Shown here one piece after another: positions 1-7,414 of a stretch of DNA of 29,050 nucleotides. The notes beneath the pieces are model-generated. The model had not been told where the DNA came from, ran no database searches, and was given only the letters and a program-made list of their open reading frames with translations. The stretch is taken from positions 1 to 29,050 of the IMG/VR virus record IMGVR_UViG_3300017749_003078; one strand, 5' to 3'. The position numbers and the translations under genes are program-made. Positions within the stretch are counted from its first letter, which is position 1, and each line of letters starts with the position of its first letter. This DNA is from a virus.

Positions 1-151
1 AATGATTGATGCTACCCATAATTGTGTATCATGCAGAGGGGTGAAACATGGTGGTGCTTCTATGAAGACTAGCAAATTAACCGGAGCATTTAAAGATGAC
101 CCAGCAACAAGATCAGAATATTATGAATTCGTAAAAGGATATAATGGCTAA
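1..151 (+). CDS. folE: GTP cyclohydrolase I, C-terminal end (5' truncated by window)
   Basis: This is the last 49 codons of a gene that begins upstream of the window; the reading frame starts at base 2. The peptide contains HNCVSCRGV followed by KTSKLTGAF. This matches the C-terminal signature of GTP cyclohydrolase I, in which a zinc-binding Cys precedes RGV and a T/S-rich strand leads to GAF. The enzyme converts GTP to 7,8-dihydroneopterin triphosphate, the first step of both folate and 7-deazaguanine synthesis. It overlaps the following queD-like gene by 8 bases, so the two are probably co-translated. That context favours a deazaguanine role over a folate role. The N-terminal part cannot be judged here. 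Confidence 0.88.
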   Translation, partial: MIDATHNCVSCRGVKHGGASMKTSKLTGAFKDDPATRSEYYEFVKGYNG

Positions 152-605
152 ATTTACATCAACAAAATTATTTGACGGATATTCAACATGTTTCCGACAA
201 TGGAAAGCAACCGAAACGCATTGTAGTTATCTACATGGATATGCCATATCATTTCGAGTATGGTTTGAAGGAGAATTAGATCATCGAAATTGGGTGTTTG
301 ATTTTGGGGGAATGAAACGATCTAAAAATAAAATAAATGGATATGCCCCAAAAGATTATTTTGCCTGGTTATTAGATCATACGGTTATTATAGCAAACGA
401 CGATCCAGAGTTAGATTCATTTCGAATGATGGATGCACAGGGTATTATTCAGTTAAGAGTTATTGATGATACTGGATGTGAGAAGTTTGCTGAGTTTTTA
501 TACAAAATTATTAATGACTTTTTGATTAAGGAAACTAATGGTAGAGTAAGAGCTAGTAAAGTAGAAGTATATGAACATGAACGAAATTCTGCAAGTTATC
601 AATAA
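144..605 (+). CDS. queD: QueD-like 6-carboxytetrahydropterin synthase (T-fold) with altered zinc site
   Basis: A 153-residue protein of the 6-pyruvoyl-/6-carboxy-tetrahydropterin synthase family, which makes 6-carboxytetrahydropterin from dihydroneopterin triphosphate. Visible landmarks are C27-x3-H31-G-Y33, the strand FDFGGMK (about 52-58), the pair D78-H79, and E144 near the C-terminus. They line up with E. coli QueD Cys27, His31, His33, Asp70-His71 and Glu110. The catalytic Cys, Asp/His and Glu therefore appear present. Two of the three zinc ligands look changed: the first His of the usual AAH motif is Cys16 (STC), and HGH is HGY. Its position between folE and queE supports a role in deazaguanine synthesis. 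The protein is longer than E. coli QueD (about 120 residues) because of an insertion before the DH motif. Confidence 0.82.
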   Translation: MAKFTSTKLFDGYSTCFRQWKATETHCSYLHGYAISFRVWFEGELDHRNWVFDFGGMKRSKNKINGYAPKDYFAWLLDHTVIIANDDPELDSFRMMDAQGIIQLRVIDDTGCEKFAEFLYKIINDFLIKETNGRVRASKVEVYEHERNSASYQ

Positions 606-623
606 TAAAATAAATAAATTAAT

Positions 624-872
624 ATGAGTGACGGAATAACAGAATCAAGACGCGGCACATACTTTTCTAGTAATAAGAAGATGCCATTATGGAAAACTAC
701 AAATAATAATTACACACCTAATTCTAAAAAAAATATGATACTTTCATATATTAAAACAGGTTTCAGAATTATTGGATATTCATTTATTCCATTTAATTTG
801 GTTATTTCAATGATTTTACTTATAATAAGTGAAATGTTATCTATAATTCAAAACATCTTTTATACAAGATAA
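624..872 (+). CDS. Small membrane protein of unknown function between queD and queE
   Basis: An 82-residue protein I do not recognise. The first 40 residues are polar and rich in Ser, Asn and Lys. Residues about 45-78 form a long hydrophobic stretch (YSFIPFNLVISMILLIIS core) that could be one or two membrane helices. It starts 18 bases after the queD stop, behind an A/T-only leader without a Shine-Dalgarno sequence. Its stop codon directly abuts the next ATG. Being locked inside the deazaguanine operon suggests co-expression with it, but nothing in the sequence assigns a job. Confidence 0.6.
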   Translation: MSDGITESRRGTYFSSNKKMPLWKTTNNNYTPNSKKNMILSYIKTGFRIIGYSFIPFNLVISMILLIISEMLSIIQNIFYTR

Positions 873-1694
873 ATGTTACCAATTGTAATGTCAGAATTAT
901 CGACAAATCGTAATTTAAAAAAAATGAAAAGAATAGAAGATTATAACAAAGTACTCCCAGTATTAGAAGTATATAGATGTGTACAATCAGAAGGAAGTAG
1001 ATTCGGAAGACCAACTATTGCAGTAAGAACCACCGGCTGTACTCATAGATGTTATTTTGGAGAAGGAGGTTGGTGTGACTCCTGGTATACATCAATACAT
1101 CCAGAAAAGGGAACATTTTGTTTCCAGGATATTATTGATATTTATGATAAGAATCCACAAGTAAAAGAAATGATGTTAACAGGAGGTTCGCCAACTATGC
1201 ATCCTGCGTTGGTAAATGAAATAATGTATTTTGCAAATGAAAGAGATATTTTTGTTACTATTGAAACTGAAGGATCCCATTATCTTGAAACAGATATTCC
1301 ATTGGATCTTATTAGTTTGTCTCCTAAGTTCAGCAATAGTGTTCCCATGGTGGGGGCTACTACTCCTAATGGGGCTATTGTAGATGAACGTATGGTTAAA
1401 GTACATAATCGATTAAGATTAAATCATGACGCAATTTCTAAAACATTAGCATATCATAAAGACTATCACTATAAGCCAGTCTGGGATGGTACTCAAAAAA
1501 CTCTAGATGAAATTGAGGAATTTAGAATTAAACATAATATTCCAAAAGACAAAACATATATTATGCCGGCTGGCGACACTAGAAATGAATTAATTAAAAT
1601 GTATCCGATGGTATTCGAAATGTGTGCTGAAAAGGGTTATAATATGACCGGTAGAGACCACATTATTGCATATGATACAGAAAGAGGAGTATAA
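873..1694 (+). CDS. queE: 7-carboxy-7-deazaguanine synthase (radical SAM)
   Basis: A 273-residue radical SAM enzyme that rearranges 6-carboxytetrahydropterin to 7-carboxy-7-deazaguanine (CDG). The N-terminal substrate region reads LEVYRCVQSEGSRFGRPTIAVR, followed by the cluster motif C56-T-H-R-C60 ... C68-D. The spacing is therefore C-x3-C-x7-C, wider than the common C-x3-C-x2-C. The glycine-rich LTGGSPTMHP motif (about 103-112) and IETEGSH (about 131-137) are typical of QueE. The ATG used here directly follows the upstream stop. An internal ATG at 924, preceded by a run of A, would give a 256-residue protein and is a possible alternative start. The stop overlaps the thioredoxin ATG by one base. 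Confidence 0.86.
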   Translation: MLPIVMSELSTNRNLKKMKRIEDYNKVLPVLEVYRCVQSEGSRFGRPTIAVRTTGCTHRCYFGEGGWCDSWYTSIHPEKGTFCFQDIIDIYDKNPQVKEMMLTGGSPTMHPALVNEIMYFANERDIFVTIETEGSHYLETDIPLDLISLSPKFSNSVPMVGATTPNGAIVDERMVKVHNRLRLNHDAISKTLAYHKDYHYKPVWDGTQKTLDEIEEFRIKHNIPKDKTYIMPAGDTRNELIKMYPMVFEMCAEKGYNMTGRDHIIAYDTERGV

Positions 1695-1930
1695 TGAGTC
1701 AATTACTATATTTTACAGCACCATGGTGTGGACCATGTAAATTATTAAAGCCACAACTAAATAAGTTAACTGTTCCATTCCGAACAATTAATATTGACAA
1801 TGATATGCAAATTGCTAATCAATATAACGTCAGAAATATTCCGTGTTTTATAAAAATTAATACACAAGGTCAAGAAGTTTCAAGGCTAGTAGGAAATAAT
1901 GTTACCATTGCTAATATACAAGGATTATAA
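1694..1930 (+). CDS. Mini-thioredoxin / glutaredoxin-like protein
   Basis: A 78-residue thioredoxin-fold protein with the active site W-C-G-P-C at residues 11-15 (FTAPWCGPCKLLKP) and the cis-proline segment NIPCF at about 48-52. It is shorter than a normal thioredoxin (about 105 residues), lacking the first strand and helix, as is common in phage versions. A GAGGAG Shine-Dalgarno sequence lies four bases before the ATG. Its likely role is as a thiol reductant, for example for ribonucleotide reductase or the polymerase. No reductase gene is in view, so the partner is unknown. Confidence 0.85.
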   Translation: MSQLLYFTAPWCGPCKLLKPQLNKLTVPFRTINIDNDMQIANQYNVRNIPCFIKINTQGQEVSRLVGNNVTIANIQGL

Positions 1931-1973
1931 TGTACTGGTATAGCACGACAACATATGAAAATTTAAAAATAAA

Positions 1974-1995
1974 GTTTATACTAATAAAAAAGAAG
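1974..1995 (+). promoter_or_regulatory. A/T-rich leader element before the groES-like gene
   Basis: In the 73-base gap before the GroES-like gene there is GTTTATACTAATAAAAAAG followed by AAG, just upstream of the start. It resembles the leaders at 5036-5063 and 12525-12555: a T tract, then TATA(A/C)TAATAAAA, then AAGAAG. It could be a phage promoter or an A-rich translation-enhancing leader. The similarity was judged by eye in an A/T-rich genome, so it is weak evidence. Confidence 0.3.
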
Positions 1996-2003
1996 AACAA
2001 GTT

Positions 2004-2297
2004 ATGAATTGGAAACCAATGGGTGATCAAGTATTGCTAAAAGTAGAAAAAAAGACAGAAAAGACTAAGTCAGGTATCATTCTAGTTGATAGAGACATGG
2101 CATTTGTATTAGGAACAGTAGTTGCAACCGGTGATGGTTTATTTACTCAAACTGGAGCTCGTATTCCGATGACTGTAAAGGTTAATGATAATGTATATGT
2201 ATATAAATCTAACTTAGGTGAAAACAAAGAAATCGTGTTAGACGATGAACACTTTATGTTGGTAAGAGAATCAGAAATTGCAGTAGTCAATGATTGA
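2004..2297 (+). CDS. GroES-like co-chaperonin (Cpn10 family)
   Basis: A 97-residue protein with the Cpn10 layout. It opens with the N-terminal strand MGDQVLLKVEKKTEKTKSGIIL, equivalent to the GroES P-L-x-D-R-V-x-V-K start and mobile loop. Next comes GTVVATGDG, matching GKVVAVGxG, then VNDNVYVYK, matching VGDxVxF, and finally a closing strand containing DDEHFMLVRESEI. Phage co-chaperonins such as T4 gp31 replace GroES on the host GroEL to fold the capsid protein. Its placement ahead of the DNA polymerase is in the early/middle expressed region. It starts 73 bases after the thioredoxin gene. Confidence 0.82.
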   Translation: MNWKPMGDQVLLKVEKKTEKTKSGIILVDRDMAFVLGTVVATGDGLFTQTGARIPMTVKVNDNVYVYKSNLGENKEIVLDDEHFMLVRESEIAVVND

Positions 2298-2517
2298 AAT
2301 TCTAGGATGGGTTAGCACATTATTAGTCTTAGCCGGTTACATACTCAACGCTCAGAAATTAACTAAATACGCTATGATAACATGGATAGTTGGTGACATA
2401 GGTTGGGTAACGTATGATTTTTTTATATATAATATAAGTCATATGATGTTAAGTTTTATCATTATTACAATTAATATTTACGGCATATGGAACGTATGCA
2501 AAAAGCAAAAAAAGTAA
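2290..2517 (+). CDS. Small three-helix membrane protein
   Basis: A 75-residue, very hydrophobic protein with three probable membrane helices at about 3-20, 28-46 and 49-68, and a basic tail (KKQKK). The pattern GWVSTLLVLAGYILNAQK ... GDIGWVTYDF ... INIYGIWN resembles half-transporter families such as PnuC, SemiSWEET or CBU_0592-like proteins, but I cannot choose among them. It overlaps the GroES-like gene by 8 bases and its stop abuts the polymerase start codon, so it is expressed with both. A transporter-like or membrane-anchoring role is a guess. Confidence 0.55.
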   Translation: MIEILGWVSTLLVLAGYILNAQKLTKYAMITWIVGDIGWVTYDFFIYNISHMMLSFIIITINIYGIWNVCKKQKK

Positions 2518-5034
2518 ATGGCATATCAAGCAATCGGTTATGATAAACGTGGTGGTATAATGCACGTATGGGATGACGAATTAGGTCATCAAAAGTTTCC
2601 ATTTAAGCCGTACGGGTACTTACCAAATGAAAATGGACAATATCAAACATTAGATGGTGTTCGTTTAGATCGGGTACCTGGTAATCATCGTGATAATGCA
2701 AAAGCATATGAATCAGATCTGAACGAAGAAGTTCGTACATTGATAGATCTATATTATGAAAATGATGATGTTTCAAAAGGGCATAGAGATTTTTATTTTG
2801 ATATAGAAACAGCAAAAGACGAAAATGGATATAGTACTATTGACGACGTCCGAACTGCTATAACATCGATTGCATATTATGACAAAGCTGGCAATGACCG
2901 TAGAGTTCTAATATTAGATGAACGTAAACGCATTAAAGAATCAGTTATAGAAGGCGATAACTATGTGTTGGAAATATTCCGAAGTGAACGTGATTTGCTT
3001 ACAAGATTCATTAACGCATTTGCTGAGATTCAACCAACGGTTATAACTGGTTGGAATACCGATGGATATGATATTCCATACTTATTAGGCAGATGTAAAA
3101 AGGTATTAGGTAATCAGTCTATAAAGAAATTTTCTCCAGCTGGAATAGTTACACAAAATCCTAAAAGTAAAAAGTGGAAGATATTCGGGGTGTCGAGTTT
3201 AGATTATATCAAATTATATAAAAACTTTACATATACAGAACTTCCCAATTATAGATTAGATACAGTTGGTAAGACTGAACTTGGCAAAGGTAAAGTTGAA
3301 TATGATGGTGATTTAGATGATTTATTTGAGCAGGATATTCATAAGTTTGCTTATTATAATATGACCGATGTTGATTTGGTATATGAATTAGATGAAAAAT
3401 TACAACTTATTAATTTAGCTAGAACTATTTGCCATAAAGGACATGTTCCATATGAAGATGTATATTATGCATCTAAATATCTAGACGGAGCTGCAATTGT
3501 AGATCTAAAAAGAAATGGTTTTGTAGCACCAAATAAACAATTTCGATTTATAGAAGAAGAACGGCAGGATGCTTTAGCTGGAGCATATGTAATGCCACCA
3601 ATACCCGGATTATATAAATGGATATATGATTTAGATTTAACATCGCTATATCCTAGTATTATTATGAGTCTCAACATATCACCAGAAACTAAAATTGGTG
3701 TTATTAATAATTGGGACGAAGAATGCCTACTAAGCCCTAAAAGTCAAGAAGTTAGTATTCATAACAACCCAAATACAATACCAGACGTAAAGCAGTGGTT
3801 ATCTAACAATAAATATACTGTTGCAAGTAACGGGGCAGTCTATGATACTTCTAGAAAAGGATTTCTCCCAGCTATTCTAGAAAAGTGGTTTAATGAGCGT
3901 GTTACCTTTAAGAATAAACGAGATGAATATGAGGTTGGGTCTGAAGATTATAAATTTTATGATGCCTTACAATTGACACAAAAGGTTTTGCTTAATTCAT
4001 TCTATGGGGTATTAGGATTGAAGACATTTAGATTTCATGATTTAGACAATGCGGGTGCAATTACGGCAACTGGTCAAAGTGTAATTAAATTTTCAGCAAA
4101 AGTAATTAACAAATATTATGAAAAGGAAACTGGTAAAGATCATTTTATAAATGCAAATGGAAATAAAGCAGAATTTTCTTTTTATACTGATACAGATTCT
4201 ACATTTGTTAGTTCATTACCATTAATAGAAAAACGATATCCTGGTTTTGATGAAACAGACGAGCAATTCATGATTGATAAAACTAATGAGATTGCTTCAG
4301 AAATACAAAAATATGTAAATGCAATGTATGATCAATATGCTGTCGCATTTCATAACACTAATGATCATAGATTCCAAATTAAACAAGAATATGTAGCAAA
4401 GTCCGGTCTTTGGATTGCTAAAAAGCGTTATGCACAATGGGTAATATTCAAAGAGGGTAAACCAACTAATAAAATGGATATCAAAGGATTAGACGTAGTT
4501 CGATCTAGTTTTCCGACTGATTTCAAAAAGATCATGAAGGAAACATTATGGTGTGTACTCAAAGAAAAAAGCAAAACAGAAACGTCGGATATTATATTTG
4601 AATTTAAATCGTCTATACAAAAATCAGATGTCCTTAATGTAATGAAGAACTCCGGAGTCAAAGAGGTATCTAAATACATTAAGAACCGTAAACCATTTAC
4701 TGGATATATGTCAGGTACTCCAGCTCACGTTAAATCGGCAATTAATTTTAACGATATGTTAACACAATTAAAAACAGATGTAACTGATATTACAAATGGA
4801 GAAAAAGTAAAGTGGGGGTATCTTAAAAATAATCCATATGGGTTTGATACTATGGCATTGCGTGGATATGAAGATCCTAAAGAGTTAGTAGATTTTGTTA
4901 ACATGTATATTGATAGAGATAAAATGTTTGAGCGTGATTTGCAAGGAAAGATAGATGATTTTTACGCAGCAATGAATTGGGGTAAATTACCAGAAAATAA
5001 TACGGTAAATAAATTCTTTTCATTTGGAAAATAG
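2518..5034 (+). CDS. DNA polymerase, family B (T4 gp43 type)
   Basis: An 838-residue replicative DNA polymerase. The exonuclease domain has ExoI D95-I-E97, ExoII GWNTDGYDIPY and ExoIII YNMTDVDLVYE. The polymerase domain has motif A D373-LTSLYPS, motif B K489-VLLNSFYG and motif C Y-T-D558-T-D560-S, followed by a KKRY element. Both proofreading and polymerase active sites look intact. The C-terminal segment, with KWGYLKNNPYGFD and a terminal FFSFGK, fits the gp43 group, where the tail binds the sliding clamp. T4 gp43 is 898 residues, so this is a slightly compact version. The start codon directly follows the upstream stop. Confidence 0.96.
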   Translation: MAYQAIGYDKRGGIMHVWDDELGHQKFPFKPYGYLPNENGQYQTLDGVRLDRVPGNHRDNAKAYESDLNEEVRTLIDLYYENDDVSKGHRDFYFDIETAKDENGYSTIDDVRTAITSIAYYDKAGNDRRVLILDERKRIKESVIEGDNYVLEIFRSERDLLTRFINAFAEIQPTVITGWNTDGYDIPYLLGRCKKVLGNQSIKKFSPAGIVTQNPKSKKWKIFGVSSLDYIKLYKNFTYTELPNYRLDTVGKTELGKGKVEYDGDLDDLFEQDIHKFAYYNMTDVDLVYELDEKLQLINLARTICHKGHVPYEDVYYASKYLDGAAIVDLKRNGFVAPNKQFRFIEEERQDALAGAYVMPPIPGLYKWIYDLDLTSLYPSIIMSLNISPETKIGVINNWDEECLLSPKSQEVSIHNNPNTIPDVKQWLSNNKYTVASNGAVYDTSRKGFLPAILEKWFNERVTFKNKRDEYEVGSEDYKFYDALQLTQKVLLNSFYGVLGLKTFRFHDLDNAGAITATGQSVIKFSAKVINKYYEKETGKDHFINANGNKAEFSFYTDTDSTFVSSLPLIEKRYPGFDETDEQFMIDKTNEIASEIQKYVNAMYDQYAVAFHNTNDHRFQIKQEYVAKSGLWIAKKRYAQWVIFKEGKPTNKMDIKGLDVVRSSFPTDFKKIMKETLWCVLKEKSKTETSDIIFEFKSSIQKSDVLNVMKNSGVKEVSKYIKNRKPFTGYMSGTPAHVKSAINFNDMLTQLKTDVTDITNGEKVKWGYLKNNPYGFDTMALRGYEDPKELVDFVNMYIDRDKMFERDLQGKIDDFYAAMNWGKLPENNTVNKFFSFGK

Positions 5035-5035
5035 T

Positions 5036-5063
5036 AATATTTTTACTATAATAAATAAAAAAG
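5036..5063 (+). promoter_or_regulatory. Candidate A/T-rich promoter or leader after the polymerase gene
   Basis: The intergenic spacer between polymerase and the next gene contains AATATTTTT, two bases, then TATAATAAATAAAAAAG. The same order is seen at 12525-12555, where AATATTTTT is followed after two bases by TATATTAATAATAAAAG. The sequence TATAATAAATA is also close to a T4-type late promoter core (TATAAATA). It may start transcription of the 5070-8663 operon. This is a by-eye observation only. Confidence 0.35.
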
Positions 5064-5069
5064 TTATAT

Positions 5070-5516
5070 ATGTACGGCAAAAAACAATGGCGTGGTTTAG
5101 AAGTTGAAGGTAGATATTCTGATATCATGACATTCTTCGTAAGAGAGTTAGATGACGATAAAAAATATGGACTAAACGTATCTAATGTTAACGAATATCC
5201 TCATTATTATTTTACCATAGAATACATGTTAGAATGTTTTGTAGGAACTAAACAATTAGAAACAATTCGTTGGATATTAGACACAAGTAATTGTGCTATT
5301 ACTATAGAAGCAAATACAGAAACTATAACACGTATACCGCCTGATCTAATTAATAGATGCCACATTATATATAGAATACAAGATAAAGCATTACAAGTTC
5401 TTAAAGACACCGATACATTTAGTATAGATGCCGGTTGGTATCGAGTTCATCAAGTAACTAAATGCAATATGATGGAAATTAAACCTAGCAACTATAAATT
5501 CGACGAAGAGCTATGA
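5070..5516 (+). CDS. Unknown protein, first gene of the dpdA-linked operon
   Basis: A 148-residue soluble protein I do not recognise. It has no signal peptide, no membrane segment and no clear metal-binding cluster (three scattered Cys). The N-terminus reads GKKQWRGLEVEGRYSDIMTFFVR. The middle, with TSNCAITIEANTETITRIPPDL, has alternating beta-type strands. It starts 35 bases after the polymerase behind a purine/T-rich leader and overlaps the next gene by four bases. It heads a run of five overlapping genes that ends in dpdA, which is the main clue to its role. Confidence 0.6.
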   Translation: MYGKKQWRGLEVEGRYSDIMTFFVRELDDDKKYGLNVSNVNEYPHYYFTIEYMLECFVGTKQLETIRWILDTSNCAITIEANTETITRIPPDLINRCHIIYRIQDKALQVLKDTDTFSIDAGWYRVHQVTKCNMMEIKPSNYKFDEEL

Positions 5517-5938
5517 TGGATATTGGTATAATTGCAGGTAATTTTGATGTAATACACCCAGGGTATATTGCAATGTTTAAAGAATGTAAATCTAATTGTG
5601 ATAAATTTATAGTATTATTACATACTGATCCGTCTATTGAAAGGCCTCATAAATTAAAGCCGATTCTAAATGTACAAGATCGTGTTGAAATGTTAAAATG
5701 CTTTGAGCAGATCGATGATGTACTTACATATACCACTGAAGCTGAATTATACAATATAATTGCCGATCGACAAGCTCAAATTAAAGTGAGATTCTTAGGA
5801 GACGATTATAAAGATAAAGAGTTTACGGGTAAAGATCTAAATATCCCAATACATTATATTAATAGAGATCATGGATGGTCTACAACTAAATTTAAAAAGT
5901 TAATAGCAAATGAAGTACTCAGTAGTAGTAACGTTTAG
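5513..5938 (+). CDS. Cytidylyltransferase-like nucleotidyltransferase (TagD/GCT type)
   Basis: A 141-residue single-domain nucleotidyltransferase of the glycerol-3-phosphate cytidylyltransferase / adenylyltransferase superfamily. The N-terminal IIAGNFDVIHPGYIAMF carries the HxGH nucleotide-binding motif as H-P-G-Y, with Tyr in place of the second His. The later segment RDHGWSTTKFKKLI matches the C-terminal ISST-type motif. Such enzymes activate a small phosphorylated compound by transfer of CMP or AMP. The ATG overlaps the upstream stop (ATGATGG), and the gene overlaps the next one by 29 bases. The substrate is unknown. An activated alcohol or sugar for base decoration and an NAD-type reaction are both possible. 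Confidence 0.72.
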   Translation: MMDIGIIAGNFDVIHPGYIAMFKECKSNCDKFIVLLHTDPSIERPHKLKPILNVQDRVEMLKCFEQIDDVLTYTTEAELYNIIADRQAQIKVRFLGDDYKDKEFTGKDLNIPIHYINRDHGWSTTKFKKLIANEVLSSSNV

Positions 5939-6251
5939 CATTGAAGGATTTCATAATTGGCCCGAAGCTAAAGAAATATTTCCAGAAGTATCGTTTTTGT
6001 CTGACAGACATCGGCATCAATTTGGATTTAAGTGTTATGCAAAAGTAACACACACAGACAGAGATGAAGAATTTATTTTAATGCAACGTCGAATTAAAAA
6101 ACAATTACGAACTAATTTTGGAGGTAATATATTAGAATTTGGTCGTATGAGTTGCGAAGATATTGGAGAATGGATTTTAGATAATAATACCAATCTATAC
6201 AAAGTAGAAGTATGGGAAGATTGGGAAAATGGAGCAATAGTAGAAAGATGA
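5910..6251 (+). CDS. Second QueD-like (T-fold) protein lacking the catalytic Cys
   Basis: A 113-residue protein that I read as a short member of the 6-pyruvoyl-tetrahydropterin synthase fold. The strand VVTFSIEGFH15 would supply the first zinc His, and LSDRH34-R-H36-QFGF parallels the HGH strand of QueD. SCEDIGEWI (about 81-89) parallels the family PTSExLAxWI helix, and YKVEVWEDWENGA parallels the closing V-x-V-x-E-T strand. A Cys in the catalytic position before the HxH motif is absent. It overlaps both neighbours, by 29 bases upstream and 4 downstream. It may bind a pterin or deazaguanine precursor without the standard catalysis. The fold assignment is by pattern only. Confidence 0.5.
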   Translation: MKYSVVVTFSIEGFHNWPEAKEIFPEVSFLSDRHRHQFGFKCYAKVTHTDRDEEFILMQRRIKKQLRTNFGGNILEFGRMSCEDIGEWILDNNTNLYKVEVWEDWENGAIVER

Positions 6252-7414
6252 GAAAATTATTTTATTTTGGCTTAGAGCCACTAAAAGCTAGATACACGTA
6301 TCAGCTATCAAAAGAATGGATGCCGGCAACATTTGAGCCGTATGCTAATGAATTAGAGTTTATTGATGTAGAAGGAGAGTTTGATCCTGATCAGCAAATT
6401 AAAATTGGAGCAGTATTAGATGCAGTCGGTAGAGGTAAATTTGCAATGAGTCAATGTGCTAATTTCTTAGATATGTTGAATCGCGATGAAGTAAAAGATG
6501 GGGATATTATATTTCTGCAAGACTATTGGCATCCAGGAATTGAGTCTATATTATATGCAATTGATTTATATGGAATTGATCTTAAGATTTATTCTATGCT
6601 ACATGCTCAGTCTGTTGATGAATATGATTTTACATATCCAATGAGAAACTGGATGCGTGGCTTTGAGTTAGGTTTAGATAAACGAATGACAGGAATCTTT
6701 ATTGGGTCTACGGTGCATAAAGAACAATTAAGAGAAGCTGGATTTACGGCACCAATACATGTTGTATCATTGCCAATTCATAAACAAGCAACATTAGCAA
6801 AACTACCAGAATATAATTCGTTAGATAAAAAAGACGTTGTTGTGTATTCATCTAGGCTCGACAAAGAAAAGAATCCGTTCTTTATGATGGAAGTGGCAAA
6901 AGAGTTTCTAAAACAAAAACCAGACTTCGAATGGCACGTAACCACATCTGGTAAAGAGTTTAGATCCATGCTCCCGGGAGCAATTGATGCATTAAATAAA
7001 CTAGCAGAAGAAGAACCTAGATTTAAATTATTGAACGGTCTGACAAAGGAAGAATATTATACGGAGTTAGCTACATGCAAAATACAATTTAATTCAGCAT
7101 TACAAGACTATGTGTCATGGACGGTAATCGAAGCAACAGCATTTGGGGCAGATATTGTATATCCAAATTTCAGATCATTTCCAGAATTTGTAGATAATGA
7201 TAGAATGTATAAAGCATTTGATGTACAGTCAGCAATCGATACAATTCATGATGTGTTAGAAAATATTAAAACTCACTATGATATAGTAGACACATCAGAC
7301 TTAGGACGCCAAATGGAAGGATATATTATTGCAAATGACTATGATAAAGAAATATGCGTTTGGCATGAAAGAGAATATTGTAAACATTTATTAAAACAGG
7401 AACAAAATGGATAG
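6248..7414 (+). CDS. GT-B glycosyltransferase next to dpdA
   Basis: A 388-residue protein with the GT-B (GT4-like) layout. The second Rossmann half begins VVVYSSRLDKEKNPFFMMEVA, a typical donor-domain strand with SRLDxxKN. Later comes WTVIEATAFGADIVYPNFRSFPEFV, equivalent to the E-x7-E/G-x-P donor-sugar segment. The chosen ATG at 6248 overlaps the upstream TGA (ATGA); an in-frame ATG at 6212 would overlap the upstream gene by 40 bases and adds a poor N-terminus. It overlaps dpdA by 8 bases and lies far from the glycan island, so its acceptor may be modified DNA rather than a surface glycan. That link is inference. Confidence 0.75.
   Translation: MRKLFYFGLEPLKARYTYQLSKEWMPATFEPYANELEFIDVEGEFDPDQQIKIGAVLDAVGRGKFAMSQCANFLDMLNRDEVKDGDIIFLQDYWHPGIESILYAIDLYGIDLKIYSMLHAQSVDEYDFTYPMRNWMRGFELGLDKRMTGIFIGSTVHKEQLREAGFTAPIHVVSLPIHKQATLAKLPEYNSLDKKDVVVYSSRLDKEKNPFFMMEVAKEFLKQKPDFEWHVTTSGKEFRSMLPGAIDALNKLAEEEPRFKLLNGLTKEEYYTELATCKIQFNSALQDYVSWTVIEATAFGADIVYPNFRSFPEFVDNDRMYKAFDVQSAIDTIHDVLENIKTHYDIVDTSDLGRQMEGYIIANDYDKEICVWHEREYCKHLLKQEQNG

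Noticed and set aside
1930-2007. A 25-codon reading frame starting at the thioredoxin stop (TAATG)
   Set aside because: Very short, low-complexity Lys/Ile end, and it overlaps the GroES-like start; the region is better read as a leader.
6212-6247. Upstream ATG start for the GT-B glycosyltransferase
   Set aside because: It would overlap the previous gene by 40 bases and adds a 12-residue stretch unlike family N-termini; the ATGA overlap at 6248 fits the local pattern.
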